64,000 nt of DNA from Diploptera punctata (lineage: Eukaryota; Arthropoda; Insecta; Blattodea; Blaberidae). The first letter of the stretch is position 1; each line of letters opens with the position of its first letter. Shown here in pieces: positions 9,945-20,843 of this stretch. The notes beneath the pieces were generated by a model. It was not told the DNA's origin, did no database searches, and saw only the letters and a list, made by a program, of their open reading frames with translations. The translations under genes were made by a program, and so were the position numbers. The DNA lies in the NCBI GenBank assembly GCA_030220185.1, contig JASPKZ010010276.1, positions 284,501 to 348,500 on the forward strand, given 5' to 3'.

Positions 9945-10125
9945 AAAACGAATTGGAAAGAACACTTAGCAAGTACCAATGAGAACAGAATACCAAAGGT
10001 AGCATACAACTATTCACCACAAAGAAGAAGAAGATTGGGAAGACCAAAGAAAAGATGTAAACCGCAGCAATTTTGAGCCGTAACAGCCTACCAAAAAAGC
10101 TTAAACCGTGACGAAGAAGAAGAAG
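9945..10125 (+). mobile_element. LINE-B 3' tip with GAA-repeat tail
   Basis: Closely parallels the end of the copy at 28840-29665: a WKEHLA-like stretch, then Y.YSP.RRRRLGRPKKR, and finally (GAAGAA)n. 5'-truncated to the last 60 or so codons with an in-frame stop. Confidence 0.65.
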
Positions 10126-10145
10126 AAATATTAATATTAATAATC

Positions 10146-10330
10146 GTCCACCGCTGTGGCCTCGGGATAGTGTCGCTGCCTTGTATGCCGCGGGCCCATG
10201 TTCGATCCCCGATCGGGAGAAGTTTCCTGGGTGATGGTCTTTTACGGGCTTTTCCTCGCTTGTAAAACAAATGTCAGGAACGTTTAAGGCCCTAATGATC
10301 CCCGAACATCATCTGGCTACCATGATCATT
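10146..10330 (+). repeat. SINE-B, head and first body block
   Basis: tRNA-like head starts GTCCACCGCTGTGGCC, with B-box-like TGTTCGATCCCC and then CCTGGGTGATGG...CTTTTCCTCGCTTGTAAAAC. The same order is seen at 45193 (+), 33640-34016 (-), 24255 (-) and 58215 (-). Confidence 0.75.
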
Positions 10331-10726
10331 ATTATCATATACACCCAGTTTAGTATGAATGTGTTTTATGAATAATTGTAATAATCTGAAATGTACATTT
10401 ATATTATATTTAAATAAAGAGAAGCCTGATGTCCGGTTTTGGCCCTCCCAATTTACAGTCATACGAAAGCCAAACTTGGCAAGATCCCGCGTGATCGAGT
10501 ATTCCGATTGAGTTTTAAGCGGTTTCTCTCAATCTAAAGAGCAAATGCTGGAATAGAACCCGAAAATGTCCGCTTCCGACTTCACTCTACTAATTAACTT
10601 CAAGTTTGAATTACAAATTTAAACCGGGGCTAATACATTTTACAGGAACCCGGGGTTCTACCTATAAAGGAGGACCAAAATGGATCGCTCACCGCTAACA
10701 CTTAACTGATGGCCGCAGAGCGTTCC

Positions 10727-10990
10727 ATCTATCTATCTATCTATCTACGAATGTGTGTTGAATGGTGTGTTTCGTCTTCATGTTATGTTGTCTTGGACAT
10801 TGAGCTGATCAATCTTTCAGGGGGGCGGTCTATATCCTTACGTGATCAAAAGAAACTTTCGTGTGACTTATAGTTTAAAATACATCTGGCGACAGGACGT
10901 GCCACTGTAAGGTCCGGGTGGCGCGTGGCACGTAAAAGTACATAGGCCTATAAGGTGAGTGGTTAAACTGAGTTAAGGAAGAACAAGAAT
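10727..10990 (+). repeat. Dispersed repeat, inverted relative at 23740-23995
   Basis: Starts with (ATCT)n. It shares ATTGAGCTGATCA, ACGTGCCACTGTAAGG.CCGGGTGG and AAGGTGAGTGGTTAAACTGAG with the reverse complement of 23740-23995. Non-coding; class unknown, possibly a SINE or LINE tail. Confidence 0.55.
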
Positions 10991-11750
10991 ATTAAAGTCT
11001 GAATATAAATGAGTGTCTGTCTGTCTGTCCTTTATGGACTCAAAATCTACTTAACCATCATTTAGAGAATTTTTCTGGGACAATTAATAGTATATTGCGA
11101 CACGAGTGTGGTAAGCACTTCGTACGGATCGAGGAAAAGTTTAAAAAAGCGAGGCGCTTGCGCAGACTTTTCTTAAATTTCTGAGATTCCGTTATGTTTA
11201 CCACATGAGTATTGCATACTATTTTTTGCACTATGTGTATTTATTTTAGTAACATATTAGCTAAAATATGAATAAATATAATTGAAGATAAATGTTAAAT
11301 TTCAGAAAGTGAATCGGCTATATGTGTTGCTATGGAGAAATAATAAGTAGGCCTATTGTTGGTCAGATCGCAATTTTATATATTTTGTTAAAACTGTAAA
11401 ACCAATTTGATTTGGGGTTTATTTCTGATAGAAACTTTTAGACGATGTGTGCAGCGATAATGAGATAGAAGAGGCGTGGAAAGCTCATGTGATGAATTAA
11501 TACCGAAATGAATAAAAATTGCAGTATCACTATCAATATTTCAAAAAATGGTTTTACTTACCGCTCTCTAGTGCTTTTGGTAATTTTTAAAGCATTGAGA
11601 TGTATTTTGTTTTCATAGCAACCAATATTGTATGCGGGAATGTCAAATTACGATGAACATCAACAATAACAGTAAGTATACAATATTAATTACATAGTAC
11701 AAAAGAGTAACATATTACCCTGTGTACTATAGAGCCGGAGCTAAAAGAGG
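10991..11750. other. No gene recognised
   Basis: AT-rich; contains a short (GTCT)n run near 11012 and GACACGAGTGTGGTAAGC...TTACCACATGAGTATTGC, a weak inverted pair. Nothing further can be supported. Confidence 0.4.
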
Positions 11751-11754
11751 GCAT

Positions 11755-12217
11755 CGGTAAACTAAAGAAAAGCCACTTTTTGGATGCTTAATTGACTTAA
11801 GCTGCTTAAACCGTAACAAATACACCAAATTAAAGTAGGCCTACGCACAATAGCATATCTAAAAAATAGGCCTATATAAAAATTCCAGGATAGCATATGT
11901 CTACCTTTTACGGATAACTCACAATAACCATTTTTGTATTTCAGCTTATTGATGCCAAGAAGGTTGGGATGAGTATATTGTCGGGTAAGCGTAGCAGCGC
12001 ACGGCGGGTATGATTTTACGGATAACTGACTTGTCTTTCAGCTCATTAATGCCAAGGAGATCGGGATAAGTATATTCCCGGGCAACGCCGGTTAATCAAA
12101 GTGGGGGAGTCTGAAAATAATTACGGTATAAATCTATATATTTTTTACTTATTCAACTAAACGTAAAAACATATTTCATTTAACTAGGCGTAGCAGCGGA
12201 CGCCAGGAATTAGCTAG
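11755..12217 (+). mobile_element. Helitron-like element, 3' part
   Basis: Ends CGCCAGGAATTAGCTAG|T and carries the family core (TAAACCGTAACAAATACACC, GATCGGGATAAGTATATTCC, CCGGGCAACGCCGG). It is followed after only three bases by the 5' TC of the next element of the same family. Confidence 0.55.
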
Positions 12218-12242
12218 TAATCCTATAGATATAAATTAATGT

Positions 12243-12285
12243 TTGTTTGTTTGTTTGTTTGTTTGTTTGTATGTTTGTTTGTTTG
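12243..12285 (+). repeat. (TTTG)n microsatellite
   Basis: About ten TTTG units just inside the 5' end of the Helitron-like element; also reflected in the GTTTATCTGTTTGTTCG phrase of the 1792-2732 copy. Confidence 0.9.
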
Positions 12286-12670
12286 ATCGTATTTTATGCG
12301 CGGCCATACCGTTGATCCGATTGTGATGGGGGTTTTTTGCAAAATGTTCAGGAGTTTCCCGGGATGAACATAGGCTATAAGAGAGTTGCGATACTCGACT
12401 CCTACACCCTTAAAAATCGCCCTTTGTAGTGGAAAACGTCAAAAAAGTAGCTCTTTTACTCTTAAATGGCTTACGTAGCCGAAACCATTAGAAATACACA
12501 AAATTAATGAACACAGAATTGAATATCCCAAAAAGCTCTACAAAAAAGTCCGCGACAGCATATGTTTATCTCTTACGGAATACTCACAATAACCATTTTT
12601 GTCTTTCATTGATTCCAATGACAATAATACCCATTCGGGTGAACCTTTCATCTTTATTATTGATACCAAG

Positions 12671-12798
12671 AGTCCCGCGCCGTAGCTGAGTGGTTAAGGC
12701 AAGAAGTCGTGGCGTAGAACTACGGGAATTACCCTGGTTCGAATCTCCATGGGGGAAATTTTCTTTCTCATGGAATTTCGGCCAGTATGCGACCGGTG
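12671..12798 (+). repeat. SINE-C 5' half (block 1)
   Basis: tRNA-like head CCGCGCCGTAGCTGAGTGG with A box TAGCTGAGTGGTTAAGG and B box GGTTCGAATCTCC. It is cut at GACCGGTG, where the Transib-like left end CACAGTGGGCC begins at 12799. Confidence 0.7.
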
Positions 12799-13127
12799 CA
12801 CAGTGGGCCAGAAATTAAATCTAGCTGGAAAAAAACTATATTCACTCACCCTCATCAATTTATCTTTTTTTTTTACTCTAATATAATTGTTATACTACGG
12901 TTCTTAACTTATCTGCAAAGGAGGGTACAATTCTAATGTGAAAAAAGTAGCTCTTTGGAAGCTAAAATGGCTTACGCTGCCTAAACCATAAGAAATACAC
13001 AAAATTAATGTACACAGAATTGAATATCTCAAAAAGCTGTACAGAAAAATTCACGACAGCATATGTTTATTTGTTACGGATAAATCACAATAAACATTTT
13101 ATCTTTCATTGGTACCTACAATCCCGC

Positions 13128-13176
13128 GCCATAACCGAGTGGTTAAGGCAAGATGTCTTGGCGGAGAACCACTCAA
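13128..13176 (+). repeat. SINE-C head remnant (block 2)
   Basis: TCCCGCGCCATAACCGAGTG and the first half of the head, then a deletion leading straight into Transib-like left-end sequence. Confidence 0.6.
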
Positions 13177-13448
13177 CCTCATAAATTTATCTTTTATTTT
13201 TCACTCTAATATAATTGTTATATGACGATTCTTAACTTATCTGCAAAGGAGGGTACAATTATAATGTGAAAAAAGTAGCTCTCTGGACGCTTAATTGGCT
13301 TACGCTACCTAAACCATAAGAAATACACAAAATTAATGTACATAGAATTGAATATCTCAAAAAGCTCTACAAAAAAGTCCGCGGTAGCATATGCTTATCT
13401 GTTACGGATAACTCACAATAACCACTTGTATCTTTCATTAATACCAAA

Positions 13449-13576
13449 AGTCCCGCGCCGTAGCCGAGTGATTAAATCAGGAAGTCTACCCGCAAAACTA
13501 TAAGACTTACGCTGGTTCCAGTCTCCATGGGAGAAGAAATTTTTCTCATGGAATTTCGGCCAGTATGGGACCGGTG
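13449..13576 (+). repeat. SINE-C 5' half, split by the Transib-like element
   Basis: Head CCGCGCCGTAGCCGAGTG to GGGACCGGTG. It continues after the insertion at 15742 with CGGTGCCCACCCAGC, in agreement with the uninterrupted SINE-C at 28393 (GGACCGGTGCCCATCCAG). Confidence 0.75.
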
Positions 13577-15741
13577 CACAGTGGGCCAGAAATGAAATCT
13601 AGCTGGAAAAAATCTATTTTCATTCACCCTCATCAATTTATCTTTTTTTTTTCACTCTGGCGTAATTGTTATATGACGGTTGTTATTTGCAAACGAGGGT
13701 ACAATTCTATTGTTTATGAAGACAATATAAACATTGGAAGTTGTCGATGGTTAAGAACTCATCTGGTCTATATCCCAGTTGTGTTATTAGCGTTGTATGT
13801 TCCAAGTTGAGCGAGCTTTTCTTCTAATTCTATACGGATACTTCACCTCAAGGTTTGTAATTTTATTGATATATGTAATGTTTTTCTATATAACCAGATA
13901 TTATGTTAAATACGTGTGGAATTATACCTTCCATGCAAAAAAAATACACAATCATCTTATTTTAAATTAGCTACAAAGAAAACAGTTCTGAACAGTAGTA
14001 CAAATGTTAGTTATAATATAGAATGATTTATGCACTTTAATTCCCGCACAATAACATGTGTGCAAATTATTGTGTTTTTTTAAATTACCTTTCTCATTAC
14101 AGGAGGTAGCCAGCTACTGAGGCCTACAGTTGCGCGCAGAGAATAATTGTTTGATTTAATATGGATAGAAAAGTTAGATAGAGGCAATAAGTTAAAATTT
14201 AGTAAACAAATTAGGGGTAGGGGATGTTAGCATAATGTTTTAAATTATATTAAAAATCAATATTTTTTTGAAAAGCGATTTTCTCAAACGTACTAAGTTG
14301 TGCGCGAGAAAAAAAAATTCTAATGAAATATTCTGATTGGCTAGGAGTGGATGTTAACTTACCCGTTATGAAGAATTAATTTAGAACAATGACAGTCGTT
14401 GAAAAATTCTGTTCCATCTGCTTATGGAATTGGAAGACGTAAAATAACTTTCGAAGAGGCTGGAATAAAATTAATGTTCACTTAAGCAGGAATTCTCTCG
14501 CGATGAACTTGCTCTTGCAACAGAAATATCACTTTGGTCATATGGTAAACGGGATACTGCTGATATTTTAAAGACATTACTAAAAAAACACAAAAATAAG
14601 TTCAAAATATTAATAAACATTACAAATCACCCCGCTCAACTCCCCTATCTTCTATGTCGGACGAAGCATTGTTTTTTCGACACTAAAATATCAATATGTC
14701 GATATATTAACATGAGACTAGGTGTCAAAAAAGAGAGATTGTGATATTTTTTCCACCCTATAATGCTTCTAGGGAAGCAAATTTTTTATGCTACCTTCCC
14801 AAGACAGACATTTCAGCAGAAATAAGACTTTCTGTTTTTATTCCAGCCTCTTCCAATGATATTTTGGGTCTTACAATTCCATAAGCAGATAGAACAGGAT
14901 TTTCCAACGACTATCATTGTTCTAATTTCTTAGTAACGAGAAAGTTTACATTTACTTTTAGCCAATCAGAATATGTCAGTAGAAAACTAACTTTTTTTTT
15001 CTCTCGTACAACTTCCTATGTTTTAGAAAATCGCTTTTAATAAAGTTTTTAATTTTCTTAAACATTCTTCGAACATCCCCTAACTGTAATTTATTAATAG
15101 AGGATCACTTATTGCCTCTATTGATCAGTTTTCTTCATATATTAAATCAAACAATTCTCTACGCGCGAAGATAGGCCTCAGCTGCCGGCCCCCTCCTCTA
15201 ATAAAAAAGCTAATTACAAAAAAACGCAATAATTTGCACACATGTTATTGTGCGGGAATTGAAGTCCATAAATCACTCTATATTCTAACTAAAATTTGTA
15301 CTACTGTTCAGAACTGTTTTTTTTCGTAGCTCAATTTAAAGTAAAACGATTGTGTAAATATTTTAGTGTTTCAAAGGTATGATTCCACGTGTATTTAACA
15401 CAATATCTGTTTGTATCGAAACATGTTAAATATATCAATGAAATGTACAAACCTTGAGGTAAAGTATCCATATAGAATAAGAAGAATAACTCACTGAACT
15501 TTAATGCAAAACGTATTTATTTCTACAGCTCGGTACACCATTGGGATGCAGACCCGATGAGTTCTTAACTATCGGCAACTTCCGATGTTTATATTGTCTA
15601 CATAAATTTTAGAATTCTACCCTCCTTTGCAGATAAGTGAAGAACAGCCATCTGGCAATAATTTTAGAGTGAATAAAGATGAATTGGCGAGAGTTGGTAA
15701 AATACTTTTTTCCAGCTAGATTTCGTATCTGGCCCACTGTG
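13577..15741. mobile_element. Transib-like foldback element with RSS-like ends
   Basis: Both ends read inward CACAGTG, a 23-bp spacer starting GGCCAGA and ending TCTAGCTGG, then AAAAAATCT (left) or AAAAAAGTA (right). It is flanked by a 5-bp duplication CGGTG (13572-13576 and 15742-15746) inside a SINE-C. Terminal CAC(A/T)(A/G)TG, a GC-rich 5-bp duplication and a 23-RSS layout are known features of Transib elements. The element is almost wholly an inverted repeat: arms of about 0.9 kb (13577-14500 and 14800-15741) around about 0.3 kb. Coding traces occur in both arms (AYGI.R.KI..EEAGIK) and a plus frame at about 14500-14750 stays open for 80 or so codons, starting RDELALATEISLWSYGKRD. I do not recognise a transposase domain, so it is probably non-autonomous. 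Confidence 0.6.
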
Positions 15742-15962
15742 CGGTGCCCACCCAGCATCGTGAGGCATTTGGGTAGCTACAATAAGTAGCGACTCCAGGT
15801 TGAGAATACCAGCTATAACGGCTGTAGGATCCGACATGTTGACCACATGTCACCCTACACTGGCTAGATGATCGTCTACCTCTGTGATTAACATATGTGG
15901 ATGTGAGGCCAAGAGCCGGCTGGTCAGCCAAAAGCCTTCTAGGCCTGTCGCGCTTTGAGTTC
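15742..15962 (+). repeat. SINE-C 3' half, split by the Transib-like element
   Basis: Continues the copy begun at 13449: GGTGCCCACCCAGCATCGTG, AGCTATAACGGCTGTAGGA, GATGATCGTCTACCTCTGTG and end CTTCTAGGCCTGTCGCGC. Confidence 0.75.
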
Positions 15963-16345
15963 TTTTTTTATACCAAGAAGATCGGGATAAGTAGATTCCC
16001 GGGCAAGCGTGCTCTGCCATACCGTTCATCCGATTGAGATGGGGCTTTTTGAAAAATGTTCAGGAGATACCGCGAATGAACATAGGCTATAAGAGAGTAG
16101 TAATACTCAACCACTTCACCCCTAAAAATCACCCTTTGTAGTGAAACACGTAAATATAAAGTCCCTATTTTGACGCATAAATGGCTTACGCTGCCTAAAC
16201 CATAACAAATACACAAATTGATGTACACAGAATTGAACATCTAAAAAAAACTCTACAAAAAAGTAGAGTATAACAGCGCACGTCTGGTGGTAAAAACACA
16301 TTAACATTTATTTAGGAGTAGCAGCGCACGCCGGGTATTAGCTAG

Positions 16346-16984
16346 TTTATAAATATAAAGAGATCTTATTTTGCGAGTCGAACAAACTTTCATGACATGT
16401 TTAAAAATCTTTAATCTTCAAGAAAAAAAATAAATGATGCTATAACAGTAGATATTTTCGACTGTTAGTAAAAGATCAGGTTTCAGATGGACAATTTATA
16501 TTTTATTCTTTAACTTAGGAGAAAGTATCCACAAATGGACATTTTCAGGCACTCTGCTTCAAGATAGTTTAGCATGGCCATGAGAAATTGAGTGCCAAGC
16601 TATGTAACGTGCTGCCATAAACACATTAACAAGTTCCCCAAGGAGATGAAACTTTACTTGTAGCCGCGACAAATTCAATTAATTCATTTAGATGTCTCCA
16701 GGGGAAATTATACAATGTAATAATATGTAATCTGTACATTTAACCGTGCTAAGAACAAGAAGTTAAATATATCCTCTTACAAGACGTTTGCAAGCTGATT
16801 CCGTTAGGAAATTTAGAGCTAAGCTTCTTAGACACAGTAGCTTTTGTTACGCTGTTGATGTTACGAAATATAGCCTACAACAGGTTTGTGCAGGAAACTG
16901 TGTGCACCTTAAAGTGAGAATACTGATAATTGAGAGAGGAATTTGTTTCACAATGTCATTGACTTACTTATAGCAGTAATGGAA
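16346..16984. other. No feature recognised
   Basis: AT-rich; short ORFs only, no repeat partner noticed. Confidence 0.45.
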
Positions 16985-17300
16985 TGTATTGCCTTTTTTT
17001 TTTTTCCAAAAGAAAGATAATACATTTGCATTTACATTGGGCACGGACCTGCTTGGCCGTATGTGCGTTATTTTCCATGAATAAAAAATAAAAATAAACA
17101 TAAGAATATATAAAAAATACCTTCATGGCTACACACCTACGTAAAAAAGTAAAAGCAATGTATATATTCTATGTTTACACTCCATACACAATACGGACAT
17201 CTACATTTACACATGAAACGATCATGTTTATAGATATAAAAAGTCTCATTTTGTATATCAATAATAAAAAAATTGCTACACAACATATTTAAAAAAGAGA
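16985..17300 (-). mobile_element. LINE-G 3' untranslated tail
   Basis: The minus strand contains the family phrase TACGGCCAAGCAGGTCCGTG and ends ATGTATTATCTTTC..GGAAAAAAAAAAAAAGG. The same tail is on the plus strand at about 18230-18330 and on the minus strand at 41440-41755. Confidence 0.6.
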
Positions 17301-17309
17301 GAAAACACA

Positions 17310-18330
17310 CACACATATACCCACATTTTCGGGAGATTGGGTAATCGGTGTAGAAAGGGGATTGAAGGGCATAGGGATGGGTTGGGTATGGGAGAGGAGT
17401 ACGCGGAATAATAGAAATGTTTGGAGGACAGTTAAGAAGAGACTAATCGATATAGACAGACAGTATATAGAAGCAGAGTGTAGTCAGAAAATATCGCTCA
17501 CCCTGCAGACAGAACTGAAACTTTCGTGGGGAAGGGAGAAATATATTGACTCCTTGGATGGGGATGATAAAAGTGCTATTGCATGGTTTCATTTGGGGGG
17601 ATGGATGGCCCATAATTTAACAAATGAGGAAGGCATTAAACTATGCCCACTATGCGATGACCATGAAAACTGGCAGCATATTATAGCATTCTGTAGAGAG
17701 ACAGAACAACTTAGATTACAGATGCTGCCGGAGAGAGATTTCTCAAGTCGGATCGAGGGAGAGTGGCGTGTTGGGATCTTTTAGGACGGATCGAGAGTGA
17801 ATCAAAAACATGCAAATTTTTGGGTACAGTAAGAAAATTGAGATATATAACAAAATTGTAGATTAAGGATATATGTATTAACAATAAGAAGAATCTCAAT
17901 ATGGTCTTTGTTTTCGATCTTTAATCATGATAGTGCACTTAATGTCTGCAGGGACGGGGGGAGGGGGGGTATGAGCGTGCGGTGTGTATATGTGTGGGGG
18001 TGTGTGGGTGTATGTGTGTGTGCTTTTTTTTTCTAATTTGTTTTCTAGCATTTTTTTTTAATATTAATGTACGGAATGTGGATGAATGTAGATATGTATT
18101 ATTTTGATTTAGTGCAGACATAGATTTTACTTATATGTAGCCTGTTATTGTTGTTTGATACAGGTGTATTTGTAGGTATTTGTTTATATTATTAGTTTTA
18201 TTTTTTTATTCATGGAAAAATAATGCACGTACGGCCAAGCAGGCCCGTGCGCAATGTAAATGCATATGTATTTTCTTTATTCTGAAAAAAAAGGCAATAA
18301 ATTCCATATTCTATTCTATTCTATACCCAC
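17310..18330 (+). mobile_element. LINE-G 3' part with C-terminal zinc-knuckle ORF
   Basis: 5'-truncated non-LTR element: C-terminal ORF (17362-17784), long 3' UTR with GT- and T-rich tracts, the phrase TACGGCCAAGCAGGCCCGTG, then AATAAA and (ATTCT)n at 18303-18325. It lies back to back with the minus-strand tail at 16985-17300. Confidence 0.65.
17362..17784 (+). pseudogene. C-terminus of non-LTR retrotransposon polyprotein
   Basis: Open for 140 codons. Residues about 96-112 read CPLCDDHENWQHIIAFC, an exact CX2CX7HX4C, the cysteine-histidine motif at the C-terminus of many LINE ORF2 proteins. The upstream residues (LKLSWGREKYIDSLDGDDKS, AIAWFHLGGW) look like the preceding RNase H/tether region. 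EN and RT domains are missing, so this is a fragment of a 5'-truncated copy. Confidence 0.6.
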
Positions 18331-18434
18331 ATACACACGAGCGCTCTGGGTGGGATGGAGTGTATCACATGTCTGCATACCTATCGGGCGACTCTTGTGC
18401 AATATAACTTAAACTTTCGGAAGCAATATTATTA

Positions 18435-18960
18435 ACTCACTGGCTCTATTGAACCCGTAGGTTCATGGCCGCGCAGACATAAGCCCTCCATACATCCCTA
18501 TCCTGGACTAATGTTTTCCGATCATTCCCTGTATAATCTACTTCCCTCAAAACATGGAAAATGTTATTCTCCCACCTAATTCTTGGTCTACCAACTGGGT
18601 GATTTCCCTCTGGTTTTCCTACAAGAAGCTTCCATGCACTTCTCCCATCTCCCATACGTGTCAAATAGTCCTGTCCATCACAGCCTACGAGGCTTAACTG
18701 TTCATATTTGGCTTCCTATATATATCATGTGGCTCACTATTATTTAGTTTTCTCCATTCACCTGTCTGTTCATCTCAAAAATTTTCCTAAGAACTTCATT
18801 CTCAAATACTCGTAATATTCTATCCTCCCTTAAAGTAATAGTCCATGTTTCGCATCCATATAATATAACTGGGAGAATAATTGTTTTATATATTTTCAGT
18901 TTAACGTTTTTTGAAAGGGGACGACAAGAGTCCCTGCAATGCATAATAGCATGCATTTCC
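18435..18960 (-). mobile_element. LINE-C 3' end (RT C-terminal region)
   Basis: Minus frames give LSKNVKLKIYKTIILPVILY with GCETWT (thumb region typical of RTE/CR1-like RTs), then MTRMGDGRSAWKLLVGKPEG and GNDRKTLVQDRDVWRAYV. It ends GGCC..GAACCTACGGGTTCAATAGAGCCAGTGAG. The frames are interrupted (about 18664-18744). A parallel plus-strand copy is at 54600-55425. Confidence 0.75.
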
Positions 18961-19279
18961 AGAATATTTTACTTGGGAAAAATATTTATATTCAGAAGAA
19001 CAAAAACAGAGTTATGAATTTTGAAATACCGACGGAGCGTGGCCTTGTTTGGAGGTTCTTTGGCCAACCACAGGATGGAGCTGACATCGACATCCAGGGT
19101 GTACAACATAATACAACATAAATAAAACTAGTCTGGATAAGCTGACGATAAAACAGAATTGTTTTGAAACATGTCCAAGAACAAATCAACATTAATATTG
19201 AGATAAGATGATCAGACTAAAAATAATATAAGTAAAATAATATTATCATTTAACTGATTTTAAATCTATAAAACATCCT

Positions 19280-19532
19280 CGTGTGGCCAACATTAAGTTA
19301 TGATTCTCTTCCTCCATTCACCTATATATTTCCAATCACCATCTTGCAGTCCCTTGTCCTTCATCAAATGCATAATTCCCTCTCTCCATGTCTTCTTAGG
19401 TTTCCCTCTTCTTTTCCTCTGATTTGGAATCCACTCCAAACTCCTAATTGGCAATCTATCTTCATTCATCCCCGGTCTTCCAGGTTGTTGGTTGATGCAA
19501 TAGACCAACTCCCACCTCATTGGAAAAAATAA
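19280..19532 (-). mobile_element. LINE-D tail joined to a leader block
   Basis: A single open minus frame (75 codons) carries MRWELVYCINQQPGRPG, then the tail DRLPIRSLEWIPNQRKRRGK and KKTWREGI. Tail and leader together recur at 58600-59110, with no RT between them. See the finding on leader-tail composites. Confidence 0.55.
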
Positions 19533-19534
19533 AC

Positions 19535-20175
19535 AATGCTAAAAAGTCCAATAAACGAAAGCCAGATGGATCAAGTAAACGACGGAAACAGCAGCGGAAA
19601 AGGGACAATTCTTATAGGTATATAAACTATTCAAGGTATACGGAATAAAATGGAACACTAATTATAGAATTAAATAAAAAAAATAATGTTTAAAGATTAA
19701 TATAAATTCCTGAACTGAATATTGAACATTAGAGCACCAGGATGTACATTAGAATTTACTTAAGTTGTACAACTGTTCTAAATATCGACTTTTACATTTT
19801 ATTTACATTATATAATTCTATCATCAGGGAATGGTAAGTATACTTACCATTGCAGAAACTGAGAACTGTGCGTGCTTGATATAAAATGGTATGGTGACAG
19901 AAAGTAAAAGCTTTAATGGCCGTTTATGAAAGATTTATCTCTAATGAAATCTCGCAGTGGTCATTTGTTTAATGGTTTCCAGCTGCATAAAGTAGGCTAT
20001 GTTATGTATCTTTCATCAGTACTGCCTAGCTACAGTTTGTGTTAAATGATACCACACAAAAAACGAATATGTACAAAACACTTAAAATCTCTAATGGATA
20101 ACATTAAATTATACTTCAGATTCATCGAACCATTAAAACATAGTTTTTAATACACAAGTGATCTTCTTGGTGATC
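19535..20175. other. No feature recognised
   Basis: AT-rich, no ORF or repeat partner that I can support. Confidence 0.45.
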
Positions 20176-20179
20176 AAAT

Positions 20180-20386
20180 ATTAAAATATATATACAGTCA
20201 ATATGCCCATTTCACCAATTAATGTTTAAAAAGGTCAACAAGTTTCCACAGCCAAGCTGTCATTCTCAAGACCAGATATTGACTCAATATCTGGTCTTGA
20301 GAATCACAGCTTGGCTGTGGAAACTTGTTGACCTTTTTAAACATTAATTGGTGAAATGGGCATATTGACTGTATATATATTTTAAT
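20180..20386. repeat. Near-perfect 207-bp palindrome
   Basis: Arms of 103 bp meet at 20283 with a single-base centre (GATATTGA-C-TCAATATC). I find one mismatch (CTGTCATTC against CTGTGATTC). Left arm starts ATTAAAATATATATACAGTC; the right arm ends with its complement. Transcribed, it would form a long hairpin. Confidence 0.9.
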
Positions 20387-20524
20387 TAAAACATAGTATT
20401 CAGATGCGTCACTTTAAGAGTATTAAACCTGATAATTTATTTAAATTTGTAAATGATTGTGCCAGGGGCTGATTACTAAACGTATGTACATGTATTAAGT
20501 ACTGTTATCATTTGCTTAATTTAA

Positions 20525-20740
20525 TTAACTAACACTCACTCACTGACACTATCGAATCTCTAGATTCGTGGCTGCAAGGACATAAGCTAACTATGCATCC
20601 TATCCTGAGCTTATGTTTTCTAATCATCCCCTGTATAATCTACTTCCCTCAAATCATGGTTAATTTTATTCTCCCAACTCATTCTTGGTCTACCAATTAG
20701 GTATTTTCCCTCTGCTTTTCCGACAAGAATTTCCCAGTGG
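20525..20740 (-). mobile_element. LINE-C 3' tip
   Basis: Begins CTCACTCACTGACACTATCGAA and shares CCCCTGTATAATCTACTTCC and TTCTTGGTCTACCAA with 18435-18660. Diverged and 5'-truncated. Confidence 0.7.
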
Positions 20741-20843
20741 TGTCAGACTAACAAGTCTGCTCCAGGCACCATAGTTTGCAGATTCAATTAATTTTTTCAG
20801 ATAAAAATTTGAGGATGTGACTTTCGTTGGAGGAGAAGTTAGA

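Larger units (their letters stand above)
12445..13700 (+). repeat. Three tandem composite blocks
   Basis: Blocks begin near 12445, 12938 and 13264 with AAAAAAGTAGCTCT. Each contains Helitron core, the start of a SINE-C (a head only in the middle block), and sequence from the left end of the Transib-like element (CACTCTAATATAATTGTTAT and CTTATCTGCAAAGGAGGG). The joint duplication of three unrelated modules means the blocks arose after the Transib-like insertion. Confidence 0.65.
12221..16345 (+). mobile_element. 4.1-kb Helitron-like element loaded with insertions
   Basis: Starts A|TCCTATAGATATAAATTAATG and ends CACGCCGGGTATTAGCTAG|T. The outer parts match the 1792-2732 element; the middle holds SINE-C copies, three tandem blocks and the Transib-like element. 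It has no coding capacity of its own. The right-hand part (about 15965-16345) is uninterrupted family sequence. Confidence 0.55.
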
